Source of the DNA: Crocodylus rhombifer
Taxonomy: Eukaryota > Chordata > Crocodylia > Crocodylidae
Length of the DNA: 64,000 bases
Reading direction: 5' to 3'
NCBI GenBank assembly: GCA_038503035.1
Contig: JAVSML010001084.1
Coordinates: 8,817-72,816 of the forward strand
The notes under the pieces were generated by a model. The model saw only the letters and a list, made by a program, of their open reading frames with translations. It was not told where the DNA came from and did no database searches. The position numbers were made by a program, and so were the translations under genes. Position 1 is the stretch's first letter; the number at the start of each line of letters is the position of its first letter. Below, piece after piece: positions 60,101 to 63,830 of the stretch.

Positions 60101-61803
60101 AACCAAGGGTTATGCTTTAAAGGTTTAAATAGATTTTCCTACCTTTTGATGGCTGGCAGGGACAAGCTTTCTCAAGCAGATGATATACATATTTCCTTGG
60201 AGAAAGCAAAATCAGTTCAGACATTTGTCTCTCTCAATCTTTACAAAATTCTGTACTTCTTCCAATATTAACCTTTTGCATGGGCATAATTTAACCAGCT
60301 CATTTGGGTTTTTAGTGCATGCATTTGGGTTGCTAAATCCTGACTTTGGATAGAGACAAAAGCTGCTTCCTAGATGTTCTTTTTTTCCTAAGCAAAGGTA
60401 ATATTCAGGGAAACAATTTGATATTTTTTTAATGTCAGGGATATTTCAGTTTCCTCTTAAAAAGGTGAGAACTTGTATGCTTTGATTCTTGTAAAAGCAG
60501 AAACAACAACTTTGAGTTGTTACCCTTCATAGAGGTTTCTGGCTGCACTGAGAACTACTTTCTTTTGTCCACCATCCTCTACAGAATAAAAAATGAACAG
60601 GGAAGTCCATATCTTTATTTTTTTCTGTTTGATTGAAGTGCATTAGATAGGACAGATCTGATGAGAGTAGCCTAGGAAGGGTGAACTCCTGTGCCTGGCT
60701 GACATTCTGCTCCTGCCTCTGGCTAGCTTTCCATGCTCATCATTTCTTTAAAACATTTCAACTCTGATAAAACTCAGCTTTCCTGACTCATATAGCAGCT
60801 TTTTGAATTCTCTTCTTTCTCCAGATTTGGTTAGACTTGCAGAATAAGGTCCGTATCCCTCCCCACACAGCCAAATCCTAGTGTCAGTGGGAGTGCAGCC
60901 AGTGTTCAAAACATTTTGCTCCTGTAAAGCAACTCTGGCACCATCTCTTCCATCAATTCATAGCATTCTTCTTCTCTTCTCTCTTCTTTCCTGGCTTACA
61001 CTAAAGTGGATCCTCCTTCCTTATTTTAAATCTCAAGTAATTTAGTTCATATGTAAAAACATGCACTTTCATTGATTTCAAAGGGAACTGCACTCATTTA
61101 CACTAAGCTTAAGTTCTTGCCACAACTAAACAAATAGAACACAAACTTTTTATGTGACCACGGGCAAATAATGTGGCCTCTCTGTGCCGAAGTTCCCTTC
61201 CATAGAATGGGTGGTGTTATCCATCTCACAGGGAGGTGCAAGGCTTATTTCATTAACTTTGAAAGGTGTCTTGCTGGCATTGTGATGAAGGACTGATGAT
61301 TAGATATTGGTAGACATCCATGGGGGGAAAAAACCCCTAAATCAGAGAGTTGGAATGACTTGCCTAGTACAACAGTATGAATCTGAGTACCAGTTTAAAG
61401 AGTTTGTGTGTCCCAGCATCTGTCACTTCTAGCACTGATTAGGAAGAATAGTTTGGTTTTTTTTGCTAGTGGGTTGTAAGTCGTGTCACAGATGTGATCT
61501 CTGTTAGAAAGACATAGCACAGTAATTTTTTATAATCGGACAACTGATGCAAGTAAAAGATTGAGCCGATTCAGGTCCTTACCATCAGCATGTTTCTTGT
61601 TTGAATGAATTACATTGTTAGAGAAAAAATACAATGTTTTAAGCTTATTCACGTGAGAATTTACCTGTCAAAGCTTTAAGTTGTGTCCTTTCCTTCTGCA
61701 CATGCTTTAGGAGACTCTCTTGGCATTGAGAAAGGATTTAAGACTTTTCTGCCAGATCTGCACATGCTACCTCAGCCATAAAAACAAAGATTTAAGTGAA
61801 AAG
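20..61803 (+). CDS. STAG3: Cohesin subunit SA/STAG, probably STAG3 (partial, 20 internal exons)
   Basis: Twenty exons with AG/GT boundaries join to 2220 nt (740 codons) with no stop and consistent phases. The product is a HEAT-repeat SA subunit of cohesin, the nuclear ring that holds sister chromatids and binds the kleisin. The STAG domain spans about residues 66-176 ([10 protein letters not shown] to [10 protein letters not shown]). The stromalin conservative domain spans about 243-330 ([18 protein letters not shown] to LFTSRFKDRIVSM). It keeps the Trp of EIGSWMK and the Phe residues of LFTSRFK, which in SA2 lie near the conserved ligand-binding surface. STAG1 and STAG2 are almost identical across vertebrates, whereas this protein differs at many positions. 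It shares DV(I/L)[15 protein letters not shown] and ILPAL with STAG3 as I recall it. STAG3 acts in meiotic cohesin with REC8/RAD21L. Family assignment is near certain; the paralogue is inferred. The N-terminus, promoter and C-terminal third lie outside the window. Confidence 0.8.
167..1511. other. Intron 1: no recognised feature
   Basis: AT-rich intron sequence. I see no repeat family, open coding segment or RNA gene that I can support. Confidence 0.6.
1512..1608 (+). CDS. STAG3: STAG exon 2 of window
   Basis: 97 nt, residues 50-82, ending at phase 1. It encodes [15 protein letters not shown] followed by [16 protein letters not shown], the start of the STAG domain and among the most conserved SA segments. 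Acceptor ttgttttag, donor g|gtaatt. Confidence 0.95.
2190..2400 (+). pseudogene. BED/CGGBP1-like C2H2 zinc-finger relic in intron 2
   Basis: The frame at about 2287-2397 reads [12 protein letters not shown], then [19 protein letters not shown] and a stop. This gives a C-x2-C...H-x5-H finger with the SK.H.K.K tail of CGGBP1 and of the N-terminal BED fingers of some hAT transposases. Just upstream, another frame starts [19 protein letters not shown], so at least one frameshift separates the two. It is probably the 5' remnant of a DNA transposon or a retrocopy. The rest of intron 2 shows nothing I recognise. Confidence 0.55.
3608..3684 (+). CDS. STAG3: STAG exon 3 of window
   Basis: 77 nt, residues 82-107. 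The split Gly codon is completed and followed by [19 protein letters not shown] and TETFDE. Acceptor cactctag, donor GAG|gtagtc. MVT in place of VVT is one of the STAG3-like residues. Confidence 0.93.
3685..3916. other. Intron 3 start: no feature seen
   Basis: I see no recognisable element between exon 3 and the tRNA-like SINE head at 3917. Confidence 0.5.
3917..3985 (+). repeat. tRNA-derived SINE head or tRNA pseudogene
   Basis: gtagtggcagagtggttaaa resembles a class II (Ser/Leu) tRNA 5' half with a usable A box (tggcagagtgg). About 40 bases later aagtttgatcctg resembles a B box (gttcgatcc). No clean acceptor stem or CCA-adjacent match is visible, so it is a SINE promoter or decayed tRNA copy rather than a functional tRNA. 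Confidence 0.5.
4088..4308. mobile_element. 221-bp hAT MITE with long inverted repeats
   Basis: The ends are cagggatcctggttttc and gaaaaccaggatccctg. The arms stay complementary for about 70 bases (cccaattttcgggtt against aacctgaaaactggg). The flanking 8-mers cttacaag and cttatcag match at 6 of 8 positions, as expected of an old hAT target duplication. It has no coding capacity. Confidence 0.82.
4770..5200. mobile_element. GC-rich insertion inside the hAT element
   Basis: It begins with a gtctgtctgtttgtctgtcc run, has a GC-rich core (tggcggtggcggct, cccccatcccccccggccc) and ends near gacaggcaattgtctagt, bounded by AT-rich ttttaatatta and attaaaataat. The composition break marks a younger insertion. 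A short hairpin before CTAGT would suit a non-autonomous Helitron, but the class is uncertain. Confidence 0.4.
5467..5960 (+). pseudogene. hAT transposase relic
   Basis: The frame from 5470 reads [20 protein letters not shown], then KLILHQDV, two stops, [19 protein letters not shown] and [19 protein letters not shown]. This is the hAT transposase block in which YGCSAH..NLL.KD is followed by a WN..DC.E..IKNWP.L segment. The conserved R-W before N has decayed to two stop codons. It lies in the same orientation as the surrounding hAT element and is certainly inactive. Confidence 0.75.
6594..6953. mobile_element. Tigger-like MITE nested in hAT element
   Basis: The inverted termini are tacaataaaggctctgttat then ccggcat on the left and, on the opposite strand, tacagtaaaagctacgttat then ccagcat on the right. 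TA dinucleotides sit at each end, as in pogo/Tigger elements. The GC-rich interior has no transposase. Confidence 0.75.
7475..8085 (-). mobile_element. Penelope-like element fragment with GIY-YIG domain
   Basis: On the minus strand the sequence reads [39 protein letters not shown] and GLNTDIGF. This is the Y-(V/I)-G...R...H core of the GIY-YIG endonuclease of Penelope-like retroelements, followed by the usual H(F)...GLN..GF ending. The 3' tail (ccagtaaatagttgg on +) is shared with the copy at 19195-19882. The reverse transcriptase part is missing. Confidence 0.75.
9353..9682 (+). mobile_element. Second copy of the hAT right end
   Basis: It is closely similar to 7020-7306. Shared strings include tttaaatcaacatgctttaa and the terminal ttgatttaaatca(a/g)tccaccc. 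No matching left terminus is visible upstream, so it is a fragment or deletion derivative of the same family. Confidence 0.7.
9740..11641. other. Intron 3 remainder: nothing recognised
   Basis: The stretch holds short ttttctttc and polypyrimidine tracts near 10241-10267 and 11005-11025. I see no element or coding relic. Confidence 0.5.
11642..11846 (+). CDS. STAG3: STAG exon 4 of window
   Basis: 205 nt, residues 108-176, ending at phase 1. It encodes [17 protein letters not shown] through [13 protein letters not shown] to [11 protein letters not shown] and [12 protein letters not shown], the core and end of the STAG domain. Acceptor ccctgtag, donor g|gtaaac. It is the largest exon in the window. 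Confidence 0.97.
12054..12110. repeat. Short dispersed repeat shared with 9281-9330
   Basis: Both sites carry gctttaggtaaag(c/t)agat(g/a)tgtt followed by aga(c)ttcagc-like sequence. They are probably scraps of one unidentified interspersed repeat. Confidence 0.4.
12490..12641 (+). CDS. STAG3: STAG exon 5 of window
   Basis: 152 nt, residues 176-226. It encodes [19 protein letters not shown], then [17 protein letters not shown], ending in the charged helix LERKRKE. The donor is the weak GAG|gttggc, chosen because only it keeps the family's length and phase into exon 6. Confidence 0.92.
12642..13902. other. Intron 5: no recognised feature
   Basis: Ordinary intron sequence. Short open frames here lack family matches. 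Confidence 0.5.
13903..13976 (+). CDS. STAG3: STAG exon 6 of window
   Basis: 74 nt, residues 227-251, ending at phase 2. It encodes [20 protein letters not shown] and LQRY plus part of Arg. [13 protein letters not shown] is a hallmark at the start of the stromalin conservative domain. Acceptor gtgtttcag, donor cg|gtaaga. Confidence 0.95.
14600..14723 (+). CDS. STAG3: STAG exon 7 of window
   Basis: 124 nt, residues 251-292. It encodes [20 protein letters not shown], then [17 protein letters not shown], the heart of the stromalin conservative domain. DVIPEIR resembles STAG3 (DVLPEIR) rather than STAG1/2 (DAIAEIR). Donor AAG|gtgagg. Confidence 0.97.
14931..14949. repeat. (GT)n microsatellite
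   Basis: About nine and a half perfect GT units in intron 7, just after exon 7. Confidence 0.9.
15046..15515. mobile_element. MITE of the atttgaa(t)acaagac family, copy 1
   Basis: The left end tttatttgaacacaagacaa is loosely inverted relative to accttatgtcttattcaaat on the right. Related ends occur at 29975-30058 and 40308-40868. The inverted match is imperfect. Confidence 0.4.
15603..16105. mobile_element. Possible MITE with nested GC-rich insertion
   Basis: tctacatgtgcactttact near the left and a partly complementary agtaaat...catgtgtagatg near the right suggest inverted ends. A C-rich block (15885-15960) separates them. I could not assign a family. Confidence 0.3.
16306..18515 (+). mobile_element. 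CR1-A LINE, 5'-truncated
   Basis: The sequence runs parallel to CR1-B (21876-24255). It starts in the linker between endonuclease and reverse transcriptase and ends in the CR1 3' end tcccttctgaccctagaaac then tatgaaactat. ORF2 is split over frames at 16332-17087, 17210-18115 and 18177-18431, with a TGA after the YEHSW motif. The catalytic [10 protein letters not shown] segment is intact at about 17630. It cannot encode a full protein. Confidence 0.93.
19195..19882 (-). mobile_element. Penelope-like element fragment, minus strand
   Basis: Its 3' tail (rttagaccaagtaaatagttgg on + near 19285) and the decayed GIY-YIG region (19620-19880) match the 7475-8085 copy over most of its length. The coding frame is broken. 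The tail continues into a tgtttgtctaaggacataag segment that is missing from the first copy. Confidence 0.7.
19900..21170. other. Intron 7 stretch: nothing recognised
   Basis: AT-rich sequence without a recognisable repeat or open coding segment. Confidence 0.45.
21195..21475 (-). repeat. Penelope-type terminus, left of CR1-C, inverted to 27560-27620
   Basis: tcttggtagaggcgatgtat then tttattagaccaactaaatag is the reverse complement of the tail at 27563-27612. The adjoining cttttgtttgagctgaattt recurs in direct orientation at about 27385. The CR1-C/CR1-B composite therefore sits between Penelope-type ends. Confidence 0.6.
21541..21875 (+). pseudogene. CR1-C ORF1 esterase domain, 5' part
   Basis: It reads [20 protein letters not shown] and, in the next frame, [12 protein letters not shown]. 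These are the SGNH-hydrolase blocks GDS and GTND of the CR1 ORF1 protein, with the Ser and Asp both replaced (GDF, GTNV). The remaining block resumes at 24258 after the CR1-B insertion. The domain is thought to help CR1 ORF1p act on membranes or RNP assembly. Confidence 0.75.
21876..24257 (+). mobile_element. CR1-B LINE, young, inserted in CR1-C ORF1
   Basis: The 5'-truncated element begins in the C-terminal part of the endonuclease ([16 protein letters not shown]) and ends with tatgaaactatgaaactg. ORF2 runs from 21901 to about 23155, 23160-23930 and 23940-24165, split by two single-base homopolymer changes. It includes [56 protein letters not shown] and [10 protein letters not shown]. The short string ACTGC occurs at both junctions (21871-21875 and 24254-24258). 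Confidence 0.93.
24258..24425 (+). pseudogene. CR1-C ORF1 esterase domain, 3' part
   Basis: The frame from 24258 reads [34 protein letters not shown], then ends near the ORF1 stop. RDGLHLS carries the Asp-x-x-His block of SGNH esterases. The codon phase continues that of position 21875. Confidence 0.78.
24427..26773 (+). pseudogene. CR1-C ORF2 (endonuclease and reverse transcriptase), broken
   Basis: The endonuclease shows [14 protein letters not shown], then MEA followed by TGA where ET-W is expected, [23 protein letters not shown] and GDSYHKL in place of SDH..(I/L). The reverse transcriptase shows [72 protein letters not shown] and the active site FSDDTK instead of FADDTK. In-frame stops fall near 24672, 24823, 25078 and 26773. 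Confidence 0.88.
27365..27660 (+). repeat. Penelope-type 3' terminus, right of CR1-C
   Basis: cctgaggaagggcgtgtgaa...gctgaaagcttgcaaataaag, then caactatttagtaggtctaa and a final tagacaaacacagct. The same tail, in the other orientation, ends the GIY-YIG-bearing copies at 7475 and 19195, so it is assigned to the Penelope-like family. Confidence 0.65.
27661..29150. other. Intron 7 stretch: nothing recognised
   Basis: No family, RNA gene or plausible coding segment seen. Confidence 0.45.
29159..29452. mobile_element. 294-bp hAT MITE
   Basis: The ends gagtggtgcccaa and ttgagcatccctg are inverted, CAGNGRTGCYCAA-like. The flanking 8-mers aaatagac (29151-29158) and aactagac (29453-29460) match at 7 of 8, a good hAT target duplication. 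Non-coding and GC-rich. Confidence 0.82.
29975..30058. mobile_element. Short fold-back of the atttgaatacaagata family, copy 2
   Basis: tatttatttgaatacaagat is inverted against cttgtcttgtatttggacac with only about 40 bases between. The ends resemble those at 15046 and 40308. Confidence 0.55.
30440..30690 (+). pseudogene. Non-CR1 LINE reverse transcriptase fragment
   Basis: The sequence reads [54 protein letters not shown]. It matches the RT segment P.QAGFR..RSC.DQV..L...IE..F..K...G..FVDL(T/S)A of RTE/other non-LTR clades rather than the CR1 QHGF..GRSC form. It stops after DLSA. The clade is not determined. Confidence 0.65.
30870..30925 (+). repeat. Penelope-type end scrap
   Basis: accttctgcttgactgcaga then ctagtatggctaac resembles the terminal sequence at 45510-45545 (ttctgcctgacttcagacta then acatggctaac). 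Confidence 0.45.
31380..31455. mobile_element. hAT-type right end (fragment)
   Basis: tcggtattggtcctaaaaat and ctgtattggtgcacccctag form the reverse complement of a CTAGGGGTGCACCAATAC hAT-type terminus. No left terminus was found with confidence, so only the end is called. Confidence 0.45.
31640..32110 (-). pseudogene. L1/Tx1-like LINE endonuclease relic
   Basis: On the minus strand: [40 protein letters not shown], then [14 protein letters not shown] and IIVGGFNCI. These correspond to the AP-endonuclease blocks NVNGLRS..R, RADI(I/V).LQE, .N.YAP and GDFN, with the Asp lost (GGFN). Frameshifts and stops are present. It is clearly different from the CR1 endonuclease at 24560-25200. Confidence 0.65.
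32111..32910. other. Intron 7 end: nothing recognised
   Basis: No repeat or coding relic recognised before the acceptor of exon 8. Confidence 0.45.
32911..33009 (+). CDS. STAG3: STAG exon 8 of window
   Basis: 99 nt, phase 0 to 0, residues 293-325. It encodes [20 protein letters not shown], then MDLFTSRFK. It follows the 18-kb intron 7. Acceptor ttttgtag, donor AAG|gtaagt. It completes most of the stromalin conservative domain. Confidence 0.96.
33350..34080 (-). mobile_element. CR1-D LINE 3' fragment
   Basis: The + strand starts with ttcatagaatcatagaaaat then tagggttggaagggac, a CR1 3' end read backwards. On the minus strand ORF2 residues follow: [57 protein letters not shown] and [17 protein letters not shown]. 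The 5' boundary runs straight into an inverted copy of part of itself. Confidence 0.9.
33876..34305. repeat. Large inverted repeat made from CR1-D
   Basis: 33876-34079 and 34099-34305 are near-identical in opposite orientation; cccgtgcaccagtacaggct on the right mirrors agcctgtactggtgcacggg on the left, with about 20 bases between arms. Both arms encode the same CR1 stretch ([13 protein letters not shown] to VASRA.EVII). Confidence 0.92.
34310..36192. other. Intron 8 remainder: nothing recognised
   Basis: No element or coding relic that I can name. Confidence 0.45.
36193..36272 (+). CDS. STAG3: STAG exon 9 of window
   Basis: 80 nt, residues 326-352, ending at phase 2. It encodes [20 protein letters not shown] and LLMLMS plus part of Gln. 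The donor ca|gtaaat lies one codon before an in-frame TAA, so the exon would end in a stop if unspliced. Confidence 0.95.
36530..37000. other. CpG-containing repeat-like patch, unassigned
   Basis: It contains several tgcatt/aatgcat and gcgctgggcatttttaaaag / ttcccagtgctgcg motifs and more CpG than its surroundings. It looks like an unidentified interspersed repeat; no ends were located. Confidence 0.3.
37889..38390. mobile_element. 502-bp Tigger/mariner-type element
   Basis: The inverted ends are caggcaatccttagatttac on the left and, on the opposite strand, cagacaatcctcgacttacg on the right, each preceded by a TA target dinucleotide (37887-37888 and 38391-38392). The interior contains repeated gttgtaa / cgtaagt phrases near the ends. 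No intact transposase remains. Confidence 0.85.
38580..40300. other. Intron 9 stretch: nothing recognised
   Basis: An overlapping pair of about 100-codon frames at 38576-38903 on opposite strands has no family resemblance. Nothing else is supported. Confidence 0.4.
40308..40868. mobile_element. MITE of the atttgaa(t)acaagat family, copy 3
   Basis: tactgtatttacttgactcc then caagatgagg faces cgtcatcttggatttgagta then aatatt, an inverted pair about 560 bp apart. The interior is G-rich with a (GT)n(G)n run at 40617-40641. Confidence 0.6.
41935..41992. repeat. Perfect 29-bp tandem duplication
   Basis: The unit beginning ttactatccttcctcttttt occurs twice head to tail with no mismatch, suggesting a recent slip. 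Confidence 0.95.
42195..42768 (-). mobile_element. CR1-F LINE internal fragment
   Basis: Minus-strand ORF2 residues: [17 protein letters not shown], then [48 protein letters not shown] and RFRLS. The usual RFRLDIR continuation and the CR1 3' tail are missing, so it is truncated at both ends. Confidence 0.88.
43335..43415 (+). repeat. Possible tRNA-derived SINE head
   Basis: ctgtggcactgtggttagag then cactgggctgg resembles a tRNA 5' half with an A box. The downstream B-box region is degenerate. Confidence 0.4.
43970..43988. repeat. (GA)n microsatellite
   Basis: About nine perfect AG units. Confidence 0.85.
44965..45545. mobile_element. Penelope-type unit with inverted termini
   Basis: atgctttcataggcagaagg and cttactccatcagatgctg on the left are the inverse of cagcatctgaagtaagctct and ctgcttatgaaagcttatgc on the right. 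The similarity extends outward to taaagtaactaaat / agttagtctataaa. The right side ends in a Penelope-like tail. No coding part is left between them. Confidence 0.6.
46394..46732. mobile_element. 339-bp hAT MITE
   Basis: The ends are cagtggtgctcaac and gttgagaaacactg. The flanking 8-mers ttgtagat and ttatagat match at 7 of 8. An internal tandem of aaagattgaaccattttt lies at 46621-46661. Confidence 0.87.
46809..46916 (+). CDS. STAG3: STAG exon 10 of window
   Basis: 108 nt, residues 352-388. It encodes [19 protein letters not shown], then [14 protein letters not shown]. The [11 protein letters not shown] motif is shared by STAG1/2 and related in STAG3. Acceptor tgcatag, donor ag|gtattg, phase 2 to 2. 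Confidence 0.96.
47872..48310. mobile_element. 439-bp hAT MITE
   Basis: The ends are caggggtgggcaatta and tatttttccacccctg. The flanking 8-mers gggtaggg and aggtaggg match at 7 of 8. GC-rich, non-coding interior. Confidence 0.88.
48311..49177. other. Intron 10 remainder: nothing recognised
   Basis: No named repeat or coding relic. A short self-complementary patch (atggatggtccatccagc) lies at 48750-48770. Confidence 0.4.
49178..49289 (+). CDS. STAG3: STAG exon 11 of window
   Basis: 112 nt, residues 388-425. A variable acidic linker ([18 protein letters not shown]) is followed by [12 protein letters not shown], the conserved helix before LH.HAAYLVDS. Acceptor attcacag, donor GAG|gtgagg. Confidence 0.94.
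49984..50098 (+). CDS. STAG3: STAG exon 12 of window
   Basis: 115 nt, residues 426-464, ending at phase 1. It encodes [20 protein letters not shown], then [22 protein letters not shown] is STAG3-like. Acceptor aaatctag. The donor is g|gtaggt; a second GT four bases downstream breaks the phase. Confidence 0.94.
50888..52340 (-). mobile_element. CR1-E LINE, 5'-truncated, minus strand
   Basis: The 3' end (ttcatagatttcacagattt then ttagggttggaaggg on +) starts at 50892. An unbroken 393-codon minus-strand frame spans 52331-51150: [52 protein letters not shown] and the active site [10 protein letters not shown]. The second active-site Asp is Asn and the first residue is Ser, so the enzyme would be dead although the frame is open. 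Confidence 0.92.
52660..52845 (+). repeat. Penelope-type 3' terminus
   Basis: cctgcccgaagaagggtgtt, acctgaaagcttggaaagaa, ccaactattttagttggttt and a final ccaacacagctacaacc match the tail at 27520-27650. Confidence 0.65.
53084..53187 (+). CDS. STAG3: STAG exon 13 of window
   Basis: 104 nt, residues 464-498. It encodes [20 protein letters not shown], then [23 protein letters not shown] agrees with STAG3. The donor AAA|gtcggt is weak, but no other GT nearby restores the phase-0 join to exon 14. Confidence 0.93.
53663..53755 (+). CDS. STAG3: STAG exon 14 of window
   Basis: 93 nt, phase 0 to 0, residues 499-529. It encodes [20 protein letters not shown], then [11 protein letters not shown]. Acceptor tctgtag, donor AAG|gtaacg. 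The intron to exon 15 is only 86 bp, the shortest in the gene segment. Confidence 0.96.
53842..53931 (+). CDS. STAG3: STAG exon 15 of window
   Basis: 90 nt, phase 0 to 0, residues 530-559. It encodes [19 protein letters not shown], then [18 protein letters not shown] is strongly conserved in SA proteins. Acceptor ctctgcag, donor CAG|gtgaat. Confidence 0.96.
55048..55251 (+). CDS. STAG3: STAG exon 16 of window
   Basis: 204 nt, phase 0 to 0, residues 560-627. It encodes [18 protein letters not shown], then [20 protein letters not shown] and [24 protein letters not shown]-type helices are visible throughout. Acceptor cttgcag, donor GAG|gtgcga. Confidence 0.96.
55984..56200. mobile_element. 217-bp palindromic hAT MITE
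   Basis: The left arm from cagaggtggccaacctgcgg runs through about 100 bases and returns almost perfectly inverted, ending gcaggttggccaccccg, with a short AT-rich loop at about 56083-56101. The flanking 8-mers gtataaat and atataaat match at 7 of 8. Confidence 0.93.
56810..56886 (+). CDS. STAG3: STAG exon 17 of window
   Basis: 77 nt, residues 628-653, ending at phase 2. It encodes [20 protein letters not shown], then IAAFH. It replaces the acidic loop plus LSTLKR(I/L)..F(H/Y)N of the family. Acceptor gatttag, donor aa|gtgaga. Confidence 0.9.
58001..58210. mobile_element. 210-bp hAT-like MITE
   Basis: The ends cagtgggtcagtgac and gttgagaatcactg are inverted and CAGTG-type. The flanking 8-mers gccttatc and ctctaatc match at only 5 of 8, so the insertion is old or the boundary is slightly off. 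Confidence 0.6.
58620..58707 (+). CDS. STAG3: STAG exon 18 of window
   Basis: 88 nt, residues 653-682. The split Asn codon is followed by [17 protein letters not shown], then [10 protein letters not shown]. (A/T)HDL..W.L is a family landmark. Acceptor cttgcag, donor CAG|gtaaag. Confidence 0.94.
59085..59411. mobile_element. hAT-like MITE, no clear duplication
   Basis: caggggaagccaa on the left faces ttgacactcctg on the right, both of the CAGGRGT(G)..AA type. The interior is GC-rich. The flanking 8-mers do not match, so the boundaries are tentative. Confidence 0.45.
59515..59713 (+). mobile_element. L3/CR1-type LINE 3' tail
   Basis: It reads ctatgagggtagtcaagcac, tggaacaggctacctagaga, agttgtggaatctccatcct, ggctggactaggtgacctt and tcctatgattcta, a typical CR1/L3 3' UTR ending. 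Only the last 200 bases are kept. Confidence 0.8.
59997..60077 (+). CDS. STAG3: STAG exon 19 of window
   Basis: 81 nt, phase 0 to 0, residues 683-709. It encodes [20 protein letters not shown], then GERPSSK. ILPAL is STAG3-like. The donor AAG|gttggc is weak and identical in its intronic bases to that of exon 5. Confidence 0.92.
60078..61710. other. Intron 19: nothing recognised
   Basis: No named repeat, RNA gene or coding relic is supported. Confidence 0.45.
61711..61803 (+). CDS. STAG3: STAG exon 20 of window (last visible)
   Basis: 93 nt, phase 0 to 0, residues 710-740. It encodes [20 protein letters not shown], then [11 protein letters not shown], matching the family segment just before AF.LL.D.L.IF. 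Acceptor gctttag, donor AAG|gtcagt. No following exon is visible before the window ends. Confidence 0.92.
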
Positions 61804-62820
61804 GTCAGTGCTACTTCGATTTTTTTTTTGGCTTGTGTTTTTATTTCTTCTTTATTTTTTCTCGTATGTATTGGTGCTATTGGTGCTCATGTGTTTCCTT
61901 TTTTGTCTCTTTGCTGAGTAATCCTTTGTGTTGTTTTTTAAAACTATTTTAAAAGATCTTTTATATGGACGAGAACACTAAAAAAACCCACCATGCCCTG
62001 CACAAGAACATGCGTGCAACTACGTCTGTGCACATTTTAGATCAGTGACCAGGGCTAATTAAAAGTAAACTGCAAACACAAATGGAGTATTCTGTTGCTC
62101 AGTAAGGTATTGGAGCTTAGGAAAATTGTAAAATCTTCTTCACTGGAGGTTTTCAAGAAGAGAGTGGATAAGCATTGGTCTCAGATGATTTAGGGAGAGT
62201 GCGTAGGAGTTGAAATAACTCTATAAACAGATATTGCATTTTTATTCTGGGACCAGAGAATGGAGAGGTTGTTGGATTGGCATGCCCACACATTGCCCTT
62301 CCAGTTGGTTTTAGAGTGGCTGGCTGCATTGCCAGTCTTTTACCAGCAAGTGGCCCAAGTCAGCACACATACCAACTAACTTTTTACTGGTCAAGTGCCT
62401 GTAGGTTCCCCCAACTCTGCCAGTGTCAAGGAAAGTGCCGGTAGGATATTCAAATTGTTGGTAGCAAAATGTTGTGCTTTGATTTGCGGCACAACTTGTG
62501 CCCCTGCCTGCTTGCCTGTATTTCCACTGCATTGTGCTGCCACCAGTGACTGACTTGGAGCTTCCACCACCTTTGGCTGCTATGGAGTCTTACTTGGCTG
62601 TTGCCTTGTGGACCTTCTTGTCCCAGTGTCTTGATTCATAAGCAGGACTGTGGGGGGGCTGAAGTGGCATGGGTGCTAAGGTGCATAGTTGCAAGTTTGA
62701 GGCCATAGCGGAAGTGCTTATGGCATGACCTGTCAGATTCTAATGGATCTGCGAATTCTGCCAAGTACCTTATCATAAGGACATGAAAAAGCAAGGAGTG
62801 AGACTGAGTAGAAAAGACAA
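61804..62820. other. Intron 20 start: nothing recognised
   Basis: T-rich tracts follow the donor. No further STAG exon or named repeat is seen. Confidence 0.4.
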
Positions 62821-62829
62821 CATTGGTCA

Positions 62830-63830
62830 TCTCTGATGGCCTCCATGACTACTTCCATTCGCTCCAAGAGCACGGGAGAAGCACTTATTGGGAAGAAGCT
62901 CGTGTGCATTCAGTGCCAGCAGTGGGTAATTTGTGGCTATCTGTGGTAGTCCTAAGCTGTGGCAGCAGTTGCTGCCCTGAAGATATTTTGGCCTCAGGTC
63001 AGGACATTATGGTGAGGCAGTATTTCTGGGCCAGGGAGATGAGCAGCAACCAGTAAGAATGGATCATCATGGCTACCTGGGATGACGAGCAGTGCCATGC
63101 AAACTTCCACGTGTCCAGGGGCACCGTTATGAAGATCTGTGCCAAGCTTGCCACATGCGTAATGGCTATGGGCAACAGTAATGCATGCGCCCTTATCTGT
63201 GGAGATGCATGTTGCATTGCTGTATGGAAGTTTGTGACCCCAGACAGCAGTGCTGAAGATGTGTCTGGTGATCCAGTGGTGGATGGCCCTGTGCATCATA
63301 TGCTGTGCTGACCCCCAGGAGGTCGTGGATGGGTCTTGCCAGCCTAGGGTTCCCCAGATGTGTTGGGGCTGTCAGTAGCACACACATTGCCAACCTTTCC
63401 CCTGTATGTCATGCCCATAAATTCATCAGCTGGAAGGGCTATATCTTGATAGTGCTTCAGGCAGTGGACCCGCTAGTAACTGGGGACTCTACCTACTCAC
63501 TGCACCCCTGGCTAATGAAGCCGTTCGCTGAATACCTTGAAGGAATTGTTTAATTACTGGCTTTGCCGCAACATAGAAACTCCCCAACAAAAGTTGTGAC
63601 TTGCAAAGCCAATTGTTTAAGTGTTTAATCACTTTCCAGAGTACCTGTAGAAAGGCTGCAACATGCTTTTGGGGTCTTGAGGCTCACTTGAGGTTTCTGA
63701 GGTCACGCGTGGATGCCAGTGAGTGCAACATATCCTGGTTTGTGGTCTCTGCATTCATGCTGCATATCTGCGAGGCTGAGAGAACAGCCCCTGGTAGTGA
63801 GGGTGGACTGTCCCCTGGCTCCTTCAGATG
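62830..63830 (+). pseudogene. PIF/Harbinger transposase relic
   Basis: 63082-63270 reads WDDEQCHANFHVSRGTVMKI, then AVWKFVTPDSSAEDV, the N-terminal part of Harbinger transposases. 63331-63470 reads LASLGFPRCVGAVSSTHIAN, then KGYILIVLQAVDP, where the family has LGFPN..GAIDGTHI...KGY.S.VLQA. 63480-63530 has GDSTYSLHPWLMKPF, with the second catalytic Asp kept. About 63650-63780 has LEAHLRFLRSRVDASECNI and LHICEAE. The first Asp is Ser, the Glu of VECAFG is lost, and stops and frameshifts divide the gene. Terminal repeats were not located, and the element may continue past the window. Confidence 0.85.

Noticed and set aside
20..61803. STAG1 or STAG2 as identity of the gene
   Set aside because: Too many differences at residues that are nearly fixed in these paralogues; STAG3-type residues are present. 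Kept as the alternative because parts such as KITEHFI and YSADAEKV also resemble STAG1.
63069..63553. Domesticated HARBI1-like gene
   Set aside because: Stops and a frame change between conserved blocks, with two catalytic residues lost.
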